DNA from: Candidatus Neomicrothrix sp. UBA2517 | GTDB taxonomy: Bacteria > Actinomycetota > Acidimicrobiia > Acidimicrobiales > UBA8592 | Assembly (NCBI GenBank): GCA_002341185.1 | Contig: DDNP01000007.1 | Location: 1-35,267 of the forward strand | Length of the DNA stretch: 35,267 nt | Reading direction: 5' to 3' | Part shown: positions 24,730 through 32,729 of the stretch, piece after piece | Layout: the number at the start of each line of letters is the position of its first letter | Position numbering within the stretch: position 1 is the stretch's first letter | Made by a program: the position numbers and the translations under genes | Notes under the pieces: generated by a model | The model's database searches: none | What the model was told of the DNA's origin: nothing | The model's input: the letters and a program-made list of their open reading frames with translations, nothing else

Positions 24730-25313
24730 CCAAGAAGGCGTTTCTTTAGCTTGTTAGCAGCATCAATAATACTCGCAGGCGAGAAGTCAAATTTCTCAAT
24801 TCCATTAGAAATATGGGTATTGCTTTGAGGTGATCCTTTGCCTTTCGGAATTTGAGACAAGTTTGATTTCTCTCCAGAAGTAAGCATCCGCATTGCAAAA
24901 CGTAGGTCTTCAGCATTTCGTTCAGCTGCTTCGCGTAGTTTTTTTTCCGAATTAAGTTCTAGGCGAGCTCTTAGCAATTCATTTTTTAGTTCTGAAACTT
25001 CATCATCGTTTTCAACCCCGGTTGCCGCTTCCTCCGGCTTTGATTGCCCATCCCATGCGCCAGAAGTTACAAGCGATGCTATCGGAATCCGCCATCCTGA
25101 GTCTGTCTTAATTGCGCCGTCTATTTTTCCATCTGTTATCCATCTACGGATTGTTCCTCGTGACTTAGTCGATTCACGAACAGCTTCTGCGAGACTGACC
25201 ATGGGGACTGATTGCTTAAATGGAGGTTCCACATTTTTCGATAATGAAGTTACCCCCTCTGATTTGGGGTCATTCGATTCATCCTGAGGTGGCCAAAGAA
25301 TTTCTTCACCCAT
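24726..25313 (-). CDS. Helix-turn-helix protein with C-terminal coiled coil
   Basis: Protein of 195 residues. Residues 1-35 are acidic and disordered-looking. Residues about 39-82 form a MerR/excisionase-like HTH (VSLAEAVRE, TIRRWITDGKI, GWRIPIASL) of the sort that binds DNA through a winged helix. A charged coiled coil follows at ~100-145 (SELKNELLRARLELNSE) and a polar tail ends in NKLKKRLLG. This layout suggests a DNA-binding dimer, perhaps an accessory chromosome or regulatory protein. No target can be named. There is no strong Shine-Dalgarno. The upstream small membrane protein ends 12 bases before its start. Confidence 0.65.
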   Translation of the reverse strand: MGEEILWPPQDESNDPKSEGVTSLSKNVEPPFKQSVPMVSLAEAVRESTKSRGTIRRWITDGKIDGAIKTDSGWRIPIASLVTSGAWDGQSKPEEAATGVENDDEVSELKNELLRARLELNSEKKLREAAERNAEDLRFAMRMLTSGEKSNLSQIPKGKGSPQSNTHISNGIEKFDFSPASIIDAANKLKKRLLG

Positions 25314-25325
25314 GACTACGTTTTC

Positions 25326-25682
25326 TTATTGATTCTCTTGTCTTGCAATCCTGGCAGCTTTGAAAGATTGTATTGCTGTAACCATAAAAAGAAGACAAAT
25401 TATTGTTGTCGCTAGTTGGGAAAACAAAGCCCAACCCGTGCTCCCTCTTCCGATTAAAGAACCTAAACTTCCTAAAATTGCAATTAAGGATAGTGCTGCA
25501 GCACCATGCATAAAGTGGTGATTGAGTTCGGGTTTCAAATTCCCGCCCAAACCAAGTACGACGAATAGGACACCGATAAATGCCGGTATCAAAGAGGTTG
25601 CGCTACCCGAATCAGAAATAATCGTCACGACCACTCCCAAAAGAATCAAAATGCTTCCTACAATTACTGATTTCTTACTCAT
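25326..25682 (-). CDS. Small four-helix membrane protein
   Basis: Membrane protein of 118 residues, family not recognised. Four hydrophobic segments are apparent at about 6-22, 30-46, 59-78 and 85-105, with basic residues after the last (KAARIARQ). A histidine pair in NHHFMHG lies between helices two and three. GGGG lies 5 bases before the ATG. The ATG overlaps the fumC stop in an ATGA junction, so it is translated from the fumC transcript. It may be a conserved actinobacterial fumC neighbour; I assign no function. Confidence 0.7.
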   Translation of the reverse strand: MSKKSVIVGSILILLGVVVTIISDSGSATSLIPAFIGVLFVVLGLGGNLKPELNHHFMHGAAALSLIAILGSLGSLIGRGSTGWALFSQLATTIICLLFMVTAIQSFKAARIARQENQ

Positions 25683-27079
25683 GATGCCCCTATTTCACCA
25701 ACCATTTTTTCTGGTCGGACAATTTCGTTAAATTCTTTTTCTGTTAGATAGTTTAATCTAATCGCTTCTTCGCGCAGAGTGGTGCCATTCTTGTGAGCTT
25801 CTTGCGCTATCTCTGCTGCCTTGTAGTAGCCAATGTGTGTATTTAAAGCAGTGACAAGCATCAGGCTTTGCGATAGGAGGCTATTTATCCTTTCCATATT
25901 TGGCTCGATTCCTACTGCACAGTTATCATTGAAACTTTTTGCTGCATCGGCGAGAAGATCAGCGCTAGTGAGGACGTTATATGCCATTACTGGCTTGAAA
26001 ACATTTAACTGGAATTGCCCGTGAGTTCCTGACACTGTGACAGCAGTATCATTTCCTACCACCTGCGCACACACCATAGTGAGTGCCTCACACTGTGTTG
26101 GATTCACTTTCCCAGGCATGATAGAGCTTCCCGGTTCATTCGCAGGTAAAGAAATTTCTCCGATTCCGCAGCGAGGACCACTTGCAAGAAGTCGAACATT
26201 ATTAGCAATGTGCATAAGACTAACTGCTAGCCGCTTGAGACTTCCACTTATTTCCACCATCGCATCATGAGCGCTCAGAGCTTCAAATTTATTTTCAGCA
26301 GTCACAAATGGGTGTCCAGTTAGATCTGCTATTTTTTCCGCGACTGCGACGTCATATCCCTTTGGGGTATTTAAACCAGTCCCGACGGCGGTTCCCCCAA
26401 GAGCCAGTTCTCTGACTCGTTGCAAACTATCTGTGACAGCCTCAATTCCTCTTTGAAGCTGCATTGCGTACCCACTAAATTCCTGACCGAGCGTTAACGG
26501 TGTTGCATCCATTAAGTGCGTCCGTCCAGTTTTTGTGACTGACATGAACTCAGCTGATTTTGCCGTAAAGGTATCATGCAATTGTTTTATGTTCGGGAGT
26601 GTTCTCTGAATGATTGTTTCGTAAGTCGCCATGTGCATGGCTGTTGGGAAAGTGTCATTGGAACTTTGACTTTTATTTACATCGTCATTAGCACTTACTA
26701 GTTTTTCCTCGCGAAAATCTGCGCCAAGTATTTCAGTAGCGCGATTTGCTATAACCTCATTCAAGTTCATGTTGCTCTGTGTACCTGAGCCCGTCTGCCA
26801 AACAACAAGCGGGAATTCTTCATCTAGTTCCCCAGCTATGATTTCGTCACAGGCTTGACTTATTGCGTTGGCCTTATCTTCGGGAAAGTCAGTCAGTTCT
26901 GCATTGACTATTGCTGAAGCTTTTTTAAGATATGCGAAAGCCTCAATGATCGCTATTGGCATTGTCTGCCCGCCAATATCGAAATTCTGTATGCTGCGTT
27001 GCGTTTGGGCACCCCAATACTTGTCTGCAGGCACTTCTATTTCGCCTAAGGTGTCCTTTTCTATCCTATGTCCAACCAT
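25679..27079 (-). CDS. fumC: Fumarate hydratase class II
   Basis: Catalyses reversible hydration of fumarate to (S)-malate in the TCA cycle as a homotetramer without an iron-sulfur cluster. The length of 466 residues is normal for FumC. The signature GSSIMPGKVNPTQ lies at 317-329 with the catalytic serine in the SS pair, and TGRTHLMDATP (184-194) provides the conserved His188. The early SGTQSNMNLNEVI block is present. It resembles aspartase and argininosuccinate lyase in fold, but TGSGTQSNMN and the C-terminal pattern favour FumC. AGGA precedes the ATG. It heads a minus-strand unit with the small membrane protein (4-base overlap) and probably the HTH gene. Confidence 0.95.
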   Translation of the reverse strand: MVGHRIEKDTLGEIEVPADKYWGAQTQRSIQNFDIGGQTMPIAIIEAFAYLKKASAIVNAELTDFPEDKANAISQACDEIIAGELDEEFPLVVWQTGSGTQSNMNLNEVIANRATEILGADFREEKLVSANDDVNKSQSSNDTFPTAMHMATYETIIQRTLPNIKQLHDTFTAKSAEFMSVTKTGRTHLMDATPLTLGQEFSGYAMQLQRGIEAVTDSLQRVRELALGGTAVGTGLNTPKGYDVAVAEKIADLTGHPFVTAENKFEALSAHDAMVEISGSLKRLAVSLMHIANNVRLLASGPRCGIGEISLPANEPGSSIMPGKVNPTQCEALTMVCAQVVGNDTAVTVSGTHGQFQLNVFKPVMAYNVLTSADLLADAAKSFNDNCAVGIEPNMERINSLLSQSLMLVTALNTHIGYYKAAEIAQEAHKNGTTLREEAIRLNYLTEKEFNEIVRPEKMVGEIGAS

Positions 27080-27172
27080 TTTCCTACTTTAGCCTGATGA
27101 GCTTAGGCGGATGCAACTACTACGCGATCCAATACAATTACTTATTCGAAATGAACTTTTCACGTTGATTGA

Positions 27173-27292
27173 TTAATCTACTAAATTACGGAAAAGTTGT
27201 CTTTGTCTTAATTGGAATCCCATTTCAGCCATCTGCCCCATGACGTCAGGGTCTGCAAACATTTCGTTATTTGATTCCATCAGTTGATCCAA
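27173..27292 (-). CDS. Small protein, 39 codons, function unknown
   Basis: Short open frame between the DUF2892 gene and fumC. The TTG start at 27290-27292 has an ideal AAGGA (27298-27302 on this strand) five bases upstream. An in-frame stop lies before the start, so this is not the tail of a longer frame. The product is acidic at first and basic at the end, rich in Met, Gln and Asp: it includes NNEMFADPDVMGQMAEM and ends in QLFRNLVD. There is no signal or membrane segment. ATG 27280 is an alternative start without a good ribosome site. It could be a helical small protein or a non-coding artefact; the compositional bias and the ribosome site favour coding. Confidence 0.45.
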   Translation of the reverse strand: MDQLMESNNEMFADPDVMGQMAEMGFQLRQRQLFRNLVD

Positions 27293-27312
27293 AGAATTCC
27301 TTACTATTTTAA

Positions 27313-27531
27313 TTAATTACGCTGACCGTTTTGGATTGGTTCTGTGCCTGACATCATCTTGTTAAGTACAAAATAAACTGGGCAAAATTTCGTTACAGGG
27401 CTAATGATCTGAAGGCCTGCTACAACTCCGGCTACCCACAGCCACTGAATTGACGTTGCTGCGGCAAGAATCACACTCAACATATATGTGACCCCCACAA
27501 TTCCATCGTGCGCTCTAATTTTACTTTGCAT
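27313..27531 (-). CDS. DUF2892-family small membrane protein
   Basis: Protein of 72 residues with the DUF2892 layout also seen in the tail of YgaP: an N-terminal short basic stretch, then two hydrophobic helices (~12-27 and 30-45) and the CPVYFVLNK motif. The family is often linked to rhodanese/sulfur or membrane-stress proteins, but its job is unclear. GGAGGG sits 5 bases before the ATG, the best ribosome site nearby. The small ORF begins 20 bases after its stop, so the two may be co-transcribed. Confidence 0.8.
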   Translation of the reverse strand: MQSKIRAHDGIVGVTYMLSVILAAATSIQWLWVAGVVAGLQIISPVTKFCPVYFVLNKMMSGTEPIQNGQRN

Positions 27532-27629
27532 AGAATCCCTCCAGAATCCGATATCTCTTTAGGAAAAATTAGACGGATTACTGAACAGAAACAAACTAAA
27601 CTTTTTATTTAACATTCTCGAAACCTTCG

Positions 27630-27714
27630 TGTCGGAGGGGGGACTTGAACCCCCACGCCCGTAAAGGGCACTAGCCCCTCAAGCTAGCGCGTCTGCCGAT
27701 TCCGCCACTCCGAC
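27630..27714 (-). tRNA. tRNA-Leu (GAG)
   Basis: Class II tRNA on the minus strand. Acceptor strands GTCGGAG and CTCCGAC pair, and the anticodon stem CTAGC/GCTAG encloses loop TTGAGGG, anticodon GAG. A long variable arm (TGCCCTTTACGGGC) and T arm GGGGG TTCAAGT CCCCC follow, with discriminator A. It lies downstream of secG in the same direction, the arrangement also known in Escherichia coli (secG-leuU). Confidence 0.95.
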
Positions 27715-27779
27715 ATGGCTGAAATTAGTGTACCCTTGAACAACCAAATCTGGACTTGTGAATAGCTTTTTGCTAATTC

Positions 27780-28010
27780 TTACTCATCCAGCATCAGAGC
27801 AAGAGCCAAAGTTACGAATGTGAATACAAGAGCGAGAATTATCGTGATTCGGTCAAGGTTTCGTTCAATAACGGTTGAACCCGCTGCTTGGGAGCCTAAT
27901 CCCCCACCGAACATATCGGAGAGTCCACCTCCTCGTCCGCTATGCAGGAGAACCAACCCTATAAGGCCAAGGGCGACTAGAACGTCAATAACTACAAGTA
28001 AAGCGGTCAT
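27780..28010 (-). CDS. secG: Preprotein translocase subunit SecG
   Basis: Small membrane subunit of the SecYEG channel, 76 residues. Two hydrophobic helices flank the conserved loop with GRGGGLSDMFGGG, the family hallmark. It assists SecA-driven export. It is the last gene of the tpiA-pgk-gap neighbourhood, consistent with Gram-positive and actinobacterial gene order. No strong Shine-Dalgarno precedes the ATG. Confidence 0.9.
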   Translation of the reverse strand: MTALLVVIDVLVALGLIGLVLLHSGRGGGLSDMFGGGLGSQAAGSTVIERNLDRITIILALVFTFVTLALALMLDE

Positions 28011-28078
28011 ATCGTGATGCTATCAAGATGCGTCTACGAATTGCGGTTTTGCTGCTGTAAAGAAAACAAAATAACTTT

Positions 28079-28855
28079 TCATTGGAGCCTGTATTGAACA
28101 AGGCGAGCGAAACTCTCTGCTTCTAGGGCTGCTCCGCCGACTAGAGCGCCGTCAATATCATTTTGCATCATTAAGTCAGCTATATTTACAGGCTTCACTG
28201 ACCCACCGTATTGGATACGGATACTTTCGGAAGGTGATTTTCCACTTATTTCCAGTATGCAATTCCGCACATGAGCACACATTTCCTGCGCATCTGCTGG
28301 TGTAGCTGTTGCACCAGTCCCAATAGCCCATATTGGCTCATATGCAATGACCATTTTCCCCACGCGATCTTTCCCAATTCCTTGAAGCCCTTCAATCAGT
28401 TGGTTCTTTATTTTAGTTTCCGCATCTCCGGCATCCCTTTCGTCTATGGTCTCACCTACACATAATATTGGGGTCATTCCGTGTTTGAAGATTGCTTTAA
28501 TTTTTGCATTGACCTGAGAATCAGTTTCGTTAAAAATTTCGCGACGTTCGGAGTGGCCCACTATAACAAGCTTTACGTTAAGCTTCTCTAGCATTCCAGT
28601 TGAGACCTCGCCCGTAAATGCCCCTTTTTCTTGTTCATGGCAGTGTTGAGCTCCTAAGGAAATAGGTATGTTGTCAGACTCAAGAACTGTTTGTATTGAT
28701 CTCAGGTCAGTGAATGGAGGGTGCACAGACACGTCACAATAGGAATAGTCATCATTGTTCAACTGATAAGAAAGGCTCTGAACCATCTGAATGGCCTGAA
28801 AATGATTATGATGCATTTTCCAATTTCCACTTATTAAAGGTTTTCTTTCTGTCAT
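28079..28855 (-). CDS. tpiA: Triosephosphate isomerase
   Basis: Interconverts dihydroxyacetone phosphate and glyceraldehyde 3-phosphate in glycolysis and gluconeogenesis. The 258 residues match the family. GNWKMH (10-15) holds Lys13, VGHSERR (99-105) holds the electrophile His101, and AYEPIWAIGTG (171-181) holds the base Glu173 and the start of loop 6. GGSVKP binds the phosphate. AAGGA lies 7 bases before the ATG. It sits 24 bases after pgk in a gap-pgk-tpiA-secG run. Confidence 0.97.
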   Translation of the reverse strand: MTERKPLISGNWKMHHNHFQAIQMVQSLSYQLNNDDYSYCDVSVHPPFTDLRSIQTVLESDNIPISLGAQHCHEQEKGAFTGEVSTGMLEKLNVKLVIVGHSERREIFNETDSQVNAKIKAIFKHGMTPILCVGETIDERDAGDAETKIKNQLIEGLQGIGKDRVGKMVIAYEPIWAIGTGATATPADAQEMCAHVRNCILEISGKSPSESIRIQYGGSVKPVNIADLMMQNDIDGALVGGAALEAESFARLVQYRLQ

Positions 28856-28879
28856 GCTTTTGTCCTTTTATTTTTAGAT

Positions 28880-30004
28880 CTAATCATGCGATAGCAAAGC
28901 GTTTATACCCGGTAAGCTACCTTTTTCAATGAGTTGAAGGCTGGCACCTCCACCGGTTGAAACGTGGTCCATATCTTCATCGAATCCGAATTCTTTAGCC
29001 GCAGCAGCACTATCTCCTCCCCCTATGACTGTAAAGCAACTTCTATTCACTGACATGCATTGAGCTACATGCTTTGTGCCTGCGCTGAATCTGCTATCTT
29101 CAAATACTCCCATGGGACCATTCCAAAGTACCGTTCTAGATTCTTGGATGATATCGCCAAAGGCCGCGGCCGACCCTGGGCCAATATCTAGTCCAGCCCA
29201 ACCATCTGGAATATTTTTCCCCATCTGTCGAACAATCCCTCCATCTAATGGATTTCCTATCGTCCCGTCATTATCCATGGAAGTAAAATCATGTGGCAAA
29301 ACTATAGGGGCACCAGATTCAAGAAGGTCCTTGCAGTAGCCAAGATATGTTTCTTCAAGCAAAGATGAACCTATCTGATAACCATCTGCTTTTAAGAAAG
29401 TGAAGCACATCCCGCCGCCTATTAGAAGTGTGTCAACCACCCCTACGAGTGCATCAATAACGCCTAGCTTATCACTAACTTTGGAGCCTCCTAAGATCGC
29501 AACAAATGGCCGTTTTGGCTTATTACGAACTTGTAGCAACACGTCTACTTCTTTCTTTAATAAACGTCCTGCAGCGCTTGGTAGAAACGAAGGAGGCCCC
29601 ACTATTGATGCGTGACTTCTGTGAGATGCCCCGAAGGCATCATTGACATATATGTCTTGATTTAAAATCAATTGACGGACGAATTCGGGATCATTCGCCT
29701 CTTCACCAGGGTTAAACCTTAAATTATCAAGCAACGTAACTTCAGGTACGAGCTCATTCAACCGAGTCCTTACGGGGTCAAGCGAATATTCCTTTGCAAA
29801 TTCACCTTTTGGTCTCCCAAGATGTGAACATGCTGTCACTATTGCCCCATGATCAACTAGGTACTTTAGAGTTGGGATTGCTTCTCTAATTCTCAAATCA
29901 TCACGGATGTTCCCGTTATCTAATGGAACGTTAAAATCCGTACGAACGAGAACACGCTTTCCTGAGATATCTCCAAGGTCTTCTAAATTTGGTAATTCAT
30001 TCAC
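28880..30004 (-). CDS. pgk: Phosphoglycerate kinase, shorter than usual
   Basis: Transfers phosphate between 1,3-bisphosphoglycerate and ADP. With the GTG start at 30004 the product has 374 residues, against about 390-400 in most bacteria. The N-terminal substrate site GKRVLVRTDFNVPL and the HLGRPKG loop are present, as are the ATP-site motifs ILGGSKVSDK, LWNGPMGVFE and the final GGGDSAAAA and STGGGAS. The chain runs from RTRLNELVPEV straight to TLLDNLRFNPGEE; the roughly 20 residues that usually lie between these blocks in the N-domain are absent. The upstream frame to 30088 overlaps gap and is rejected. No Shine-Dalgarno is seen; the start lies 8 bases after the gap stop, so translational coupling is likely. 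Confidence 0.93.
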   Translation of the reverse strand: MNELPNLEDLGDISGKRVLVRTDFNVPLDNGNIRDDLRIREAIPTLKYLVDHGAIVTACSHLGRPKGEFAKEYSLDPVRTRLNELVPEVTLLDNLRFNPGEEANDPEFVRQLILNQDIYVNDAFGASHRSHASIVGPPSFLPSAAGRLLKKEVDVLLQVRNKPKRPFVAILGGSKVSDKLGVIDALVGVVDTLLIGGGMCFTFLKADGYQIGSSLLEETYLGYCKDLLESGAPIVLPHDFTSMDNDGTIGNPLDGGIVRQMGKNIPDGWAGLDIGPGSAAAFGDIIQESRTVLWNGPMGVFEDSRFSAGTKHVAQCMSVNRSCFTVIGGGDSAAAAKEFGFDEDMDHVSTGGGASLQLIEKGSLPGINALLSHD

Positions 30005-30012
30005 AGTTGATA

Positions 30013-31035
30013 TTAACGACGCGATTTTTTGGTTTTCCTCGTACCTACAATTCGTGTCAGATCTACGAGACGGTTTGAATATCCCCACTCATTGTCATAC
30101 CAACCGCAAATTTTAACGAGTTTTCCCTGCGTCATAGTGAGACCTGCATCAAATGTGCAACTTGCGGGAGATCCGACAATGTCAGCACTTACTAGTGGAT
30201 CCTCGCTATATTCTAGAACATTTTTCAACGAACCTTTTTTTGCTGCTTCTTTGAATGCTTCATTTACGGCTTCCACTGATGGAGTTTTTTTCATAATTCC
30301 AGTAAAGTCCGTTATTGATCCGTCTGGGATAGGGACACGCATTGCTATTCCATCGAGCTTCCCTTGCATTTTTTTAAGCACTAAACCCGTTGCTTTCGCT
30401 GCTCCAGTACTCGTGGGAATAATATTTACTGCAGCTGCCCGCGCTCTTCTCAGATCTTTATGCGGTCCATCTACTATGGCTTGATCACCCGTGTAAGCAT
30501 GTGTTGTAGTCATCAAACCTTCCTGCACTCCGAATGCATCGTCAAGAACTTTAATCATTGGAACAAAACAATTTGTTGTGCAGGATGCGTTTGAAATTAT
30601 GTGATGCTTCGCAGGGTCATAATCATCGTCATTTACTCCCACGACAAAGGTAGCGTCGCATGTCGCCGGAGCAGAAATAATTACTTTTTTCGCACCAGCA
30701 TCAATGTGAGGTTGAGCCTTTTCTTTATCGGCAAAGATCCCGGTTGACTCTATTACAACATCAACACCAAGATCACCCCATGGCAAATCTCCGGGATTGC
30801 GTTCGGAAAGTACTGCTAATTTCTGCCCATCAACACTTATTCCCCCTCGAACTGCCTTAACGGTTCCGCCAAACTTACCATGAACCGAATCGTTCTTTAG
30901 AAGGTGCGCTAATGTCTCTAGCGAACCTAAGTCATTTACAGCTACAAATTCTAATTTTGCTCCTGAAAGTTTGGCTGCACGGAAGAAATTTCTCCCTATC
31001 CTGCCGAACCCATTTATACCTACTCGAATGGCCAT
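30013..31035 (-). CDS. gap: Glyceraldehyde-3-phosphate dehydrogenase, type I
   Basis: Oxidises and phosphorylates glyceraldehyde 3-phosphate with NAD+. The dinucleotide fold begins GINGFGRIGRN, and the active-site SCTTNC at 151-156 places catalytic Cys152. The TTTHAYTGDQ block and RAARAAAVNIIPTSTGAA are typical of the type I enzyme. The 340-residue length is normal, but the C-terminus ends in a basic tail (GTRKTKKSRR) after the usual final helix. AGGAGG sits just before the ATG, one of the strongest ribosome sites in the window, in line with high expression. It heads the glycolytic run, 81 bases after rapZ. Confidence 0.97.
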   Translation of the reverse strand: MAIRVGINGFGRIGRNFFRAAKLSGAKLEFVAVNDLGSLETLAHLLKNDSVHGKFGGTVKAVRGGISVDGQKLAVLSERNPGDLPWGDLGVDVVIESTGIFADKEKAQPHIDAGAKKVIISAPATCDATFVVGVNDDDYDPAKHHIISNASCTTNCFVPMIKVLDDAFGVQEGLMTTTHAYTGDQAIVDGPHKDLRRARAAAVNIIPTSTGAAKATGLVLKKMQGKLDGIAMRVPIPDGSITDFTGIMKKTPSVEAVNEAFKEAAKKGSLKNVLEYSEDPLVSADIVGSPASCTFDAGLTMTQGKLVKICGWYDNEWGYSNRLVDLTRIVGTRKTKKSRR

Positions 31036-31116
31036 AATTTCCTCCTGCCGGGGCTAAATCGTTGTATCGTGATGCTAGCTATTCTTGAGCCTAAAGACAG
31101 TGACCATCAAACCTTT

Positions 31117-31968
31117 TTATTTTTCTATATCCCTATGGGTCACAGATGCCTCAAAACCTAATTTAGCAAAGACCCCTTGAAGCTCATTAACTATCATGAC
31201 CGACCTATGCCTTCCACCCGTACAACCAATTGCAAGACTGAGATAGCTTTTGCCTTCTTCTCGGTAAGCAGGCATTATCAAGCGAAGCATTGACTCCAAT
31301 TGCGCTAGAAATTGATTAGTAATCTCTTTTTGTAACAAGAATTCTCTCACTGGGGTATCCTCACCTGTCATGGCCCGGAGTTCGTCTTCCCAATGCGGAT
31401 TAGGGAGAAAACGGCAATCCAATAATAAATCAACATCTTTAGGGACTCCGTGTTTAAACCCAAATGAGACAATACGGCTCTGAAGATCTTCTGCTTTTGA
31501 TTCGATAGTAAAAAGTTCGGAGAGTCGAGTAGAAAGATTATGCACATTAAGGTCACTAGTATCTAACTCAACGTCAGCAAATCCTCGTAACTCTTTTAAG
31601 TGAACAATTTCTGCTTTGATCTTTTCACCCAATCCATCGCCTTCCTTAAAAGGGTGCCGGCGACGAGTCTCTTCATACCGTGTTATCAATGTTCCAGCAT
31701 TTGCAGTAAGGAAGACAGTTCTTACGTTAATACCTGGACCTTTCGCTAAAAGTTCTATTTCTTGCATTGTCTCTTTCGGAGTTTCTGCCCCGACTACTAA
31801 AGCAATATGAGTCGTGGCTGATCCTTTTGCCACAGCAAGTTCAGCAACCTTTGAGATGAGTTGAGTTGGAAGATTATCGATAACAAACCAACCCAAATCA
31901 TCAAGGCATTTTGCTGCTTCTGAGCGACCAGCCCCAGAGTAACCACCGATAATGAGAAATTCAGCCAT
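31117..31968 (-). CDS. rapZ: RapZ/YvcJ-family nucleotide-binding protein
   Basis: P-loop protein of 283 residues related to RNase adapter RapZ of Escherichia coli and YvcJ of Bacillus. The Walker A reads GGYSGAGRS with Arg in the usual Lys position, as is common in actinobacterial members. The DNLPT element and the C-terminal GCTGGRHRSV nucleotide/metabolite-binding motif are present. In E. coli RapZ senses glucosamine-6-phosphate and guides GlmZ decay; actinobacterial homologs bind or hydrolyse ATP/GTP with unclear purpose. It lies between the methyltransferase and gap. The usual downstream partners yvcK and whiA are missing here. The ribosome site is weak. Confidence 0.92.
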   Translation of the reverse strand: MAEFLIIGGYSGAGRSEAAKCLDDLGWFVIDNLPTQLISKVAELAVAKGSATTHIALVVGAETPKETMQEIELLAKGPGINVRTVFLTANAGTLITRYEETRRRHPFKEGDGLGEKIKAEIVHLKELRGFADVELDTSDLNVHNLSTRLSELFTIESKAEDLQSRIVSFGFKHGVPKDVDLLLDCRFLPNPHWEDELRAMTGEDTPVREFLLQKEITNQFLAQLESMLRLIMPAYREEGKSYLSLAIGCTGGRHRSVMIVNELQGVFAKLGFEASVTHRDIEK

Positions 31969-32011
31969 AGCCCAGCCTAACCTATTAAAGCCAGAATTTT
32001 TCTCCCCTTCA

Positions 32012-32728
32012 CTACACTTTTCGACACAACATAATTAGCAGTGCCGGTATATCCGGTTGCGCATGATCTATAGACTTCTCTATGACATTTTCAATCATTA
32101 AGTTCTCATTTGATATTGCGTTGAAGTACGTCGCTAACGTTCGGTGCTCATATTGAACATAGATATTGGAATCAACTTCCTCTACCTGGCTTGATTCGAA
32201 AAGATAGTCTGCTATCCCCCAGTGACTCTGCTCTTCAAGTGGATTAGCTTGAATCGGTCCGCTTCCAGGAGTTTGAAAGACTGGATGGTTCATCACTAAC
32301 AATAAAACCCCATTTTTTTCTATGATTCTCGCTATCTCTCCTACAGCACCGTGGAGACTTTGCACATGCTCAAGAACCATTGAACAAAATACGCCATCAA
32401 ATGCCTCGTTTTTGAAAGGCACCTTTTCGATATCGTGTTGAATAAAGTGAATGCCATTTGAGAGTTTTCTAGCATGACGTAGTTGCTTAGAGGAGACATC
32501 ACTTCCAATAATAGTGGCCCCCTTTGTGGCCTTTTTCAGATGTCGAGCTACTAGACCTGTACCTGTTCCAATATCCAAAATTCTCTGCTTATCAGAGAGG
32601 AAAGTTTCTGCTACAGGAAAAATAATATCGATGTATTCCGCTACGTCACTATCTTCTAAATATTTAACCCACCAATCACTAATTTCATCCCATGTATTTG
32701 CATCACCCGTTATTGAATAGCCCATCAT
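32012..32728 (-). CDS. Class I SAM-dependent methyltransferase
   Basis: Protein of 238 residues with the Rossmann-like SAM site: motif I ILDIGTGTG near residue 50, an acidic end of strand two in IIGSDVSSK, and motif IV-like DGVFCSMVLEHV near 110. The second half has variable sequence (HWGIADYLFESS), which in this family decides the substrate. It could methylate a small molecule, lipid, quinone or protein; none is indicated. The ATG pair at 32728/32725 starts one base past the uvrC stop, so it is likely co-translated with uvrC. It is not a usual member of the uvrC-rapZ block. Confidence 0.85.
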   Translation of the reverse strand: MMGYSITGDANTWDEISDWWVKYLEDSDVAEYIDIIFPVAETFLSDKQRILDIGTGTGLVARHLKKATKGATIIGSDVSSKQLRHARKLSNGIHFIQHDIEKVPFKNEAFDGVFCSMVLEHVQSLHGAVGEIARIIEKNGVLLLVMNHPVFQTPGSGPIQANPLEEQSHWGIADYLFESSQVEEVDSNIYVQYEHRTLATYFNAISNENLMIENVIEKSIDHAQPDIPALLIMLCRKV

Positions 32729-32729
32729 G

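Noticed and set aside
30005..30088. N-terminal extension of pgk
   Set aside because: It overlaps the end of gap in another frame and has no family resemblance; the GTG at 30004 begins the conserved part.
31117..31968. Arg instead of Lys in the RapZ Walker A as an inactivating change
   Set aside because: GAGRS is, to my knowledge, common in actinobacterial RapZ proteins, so it is not an oddity.
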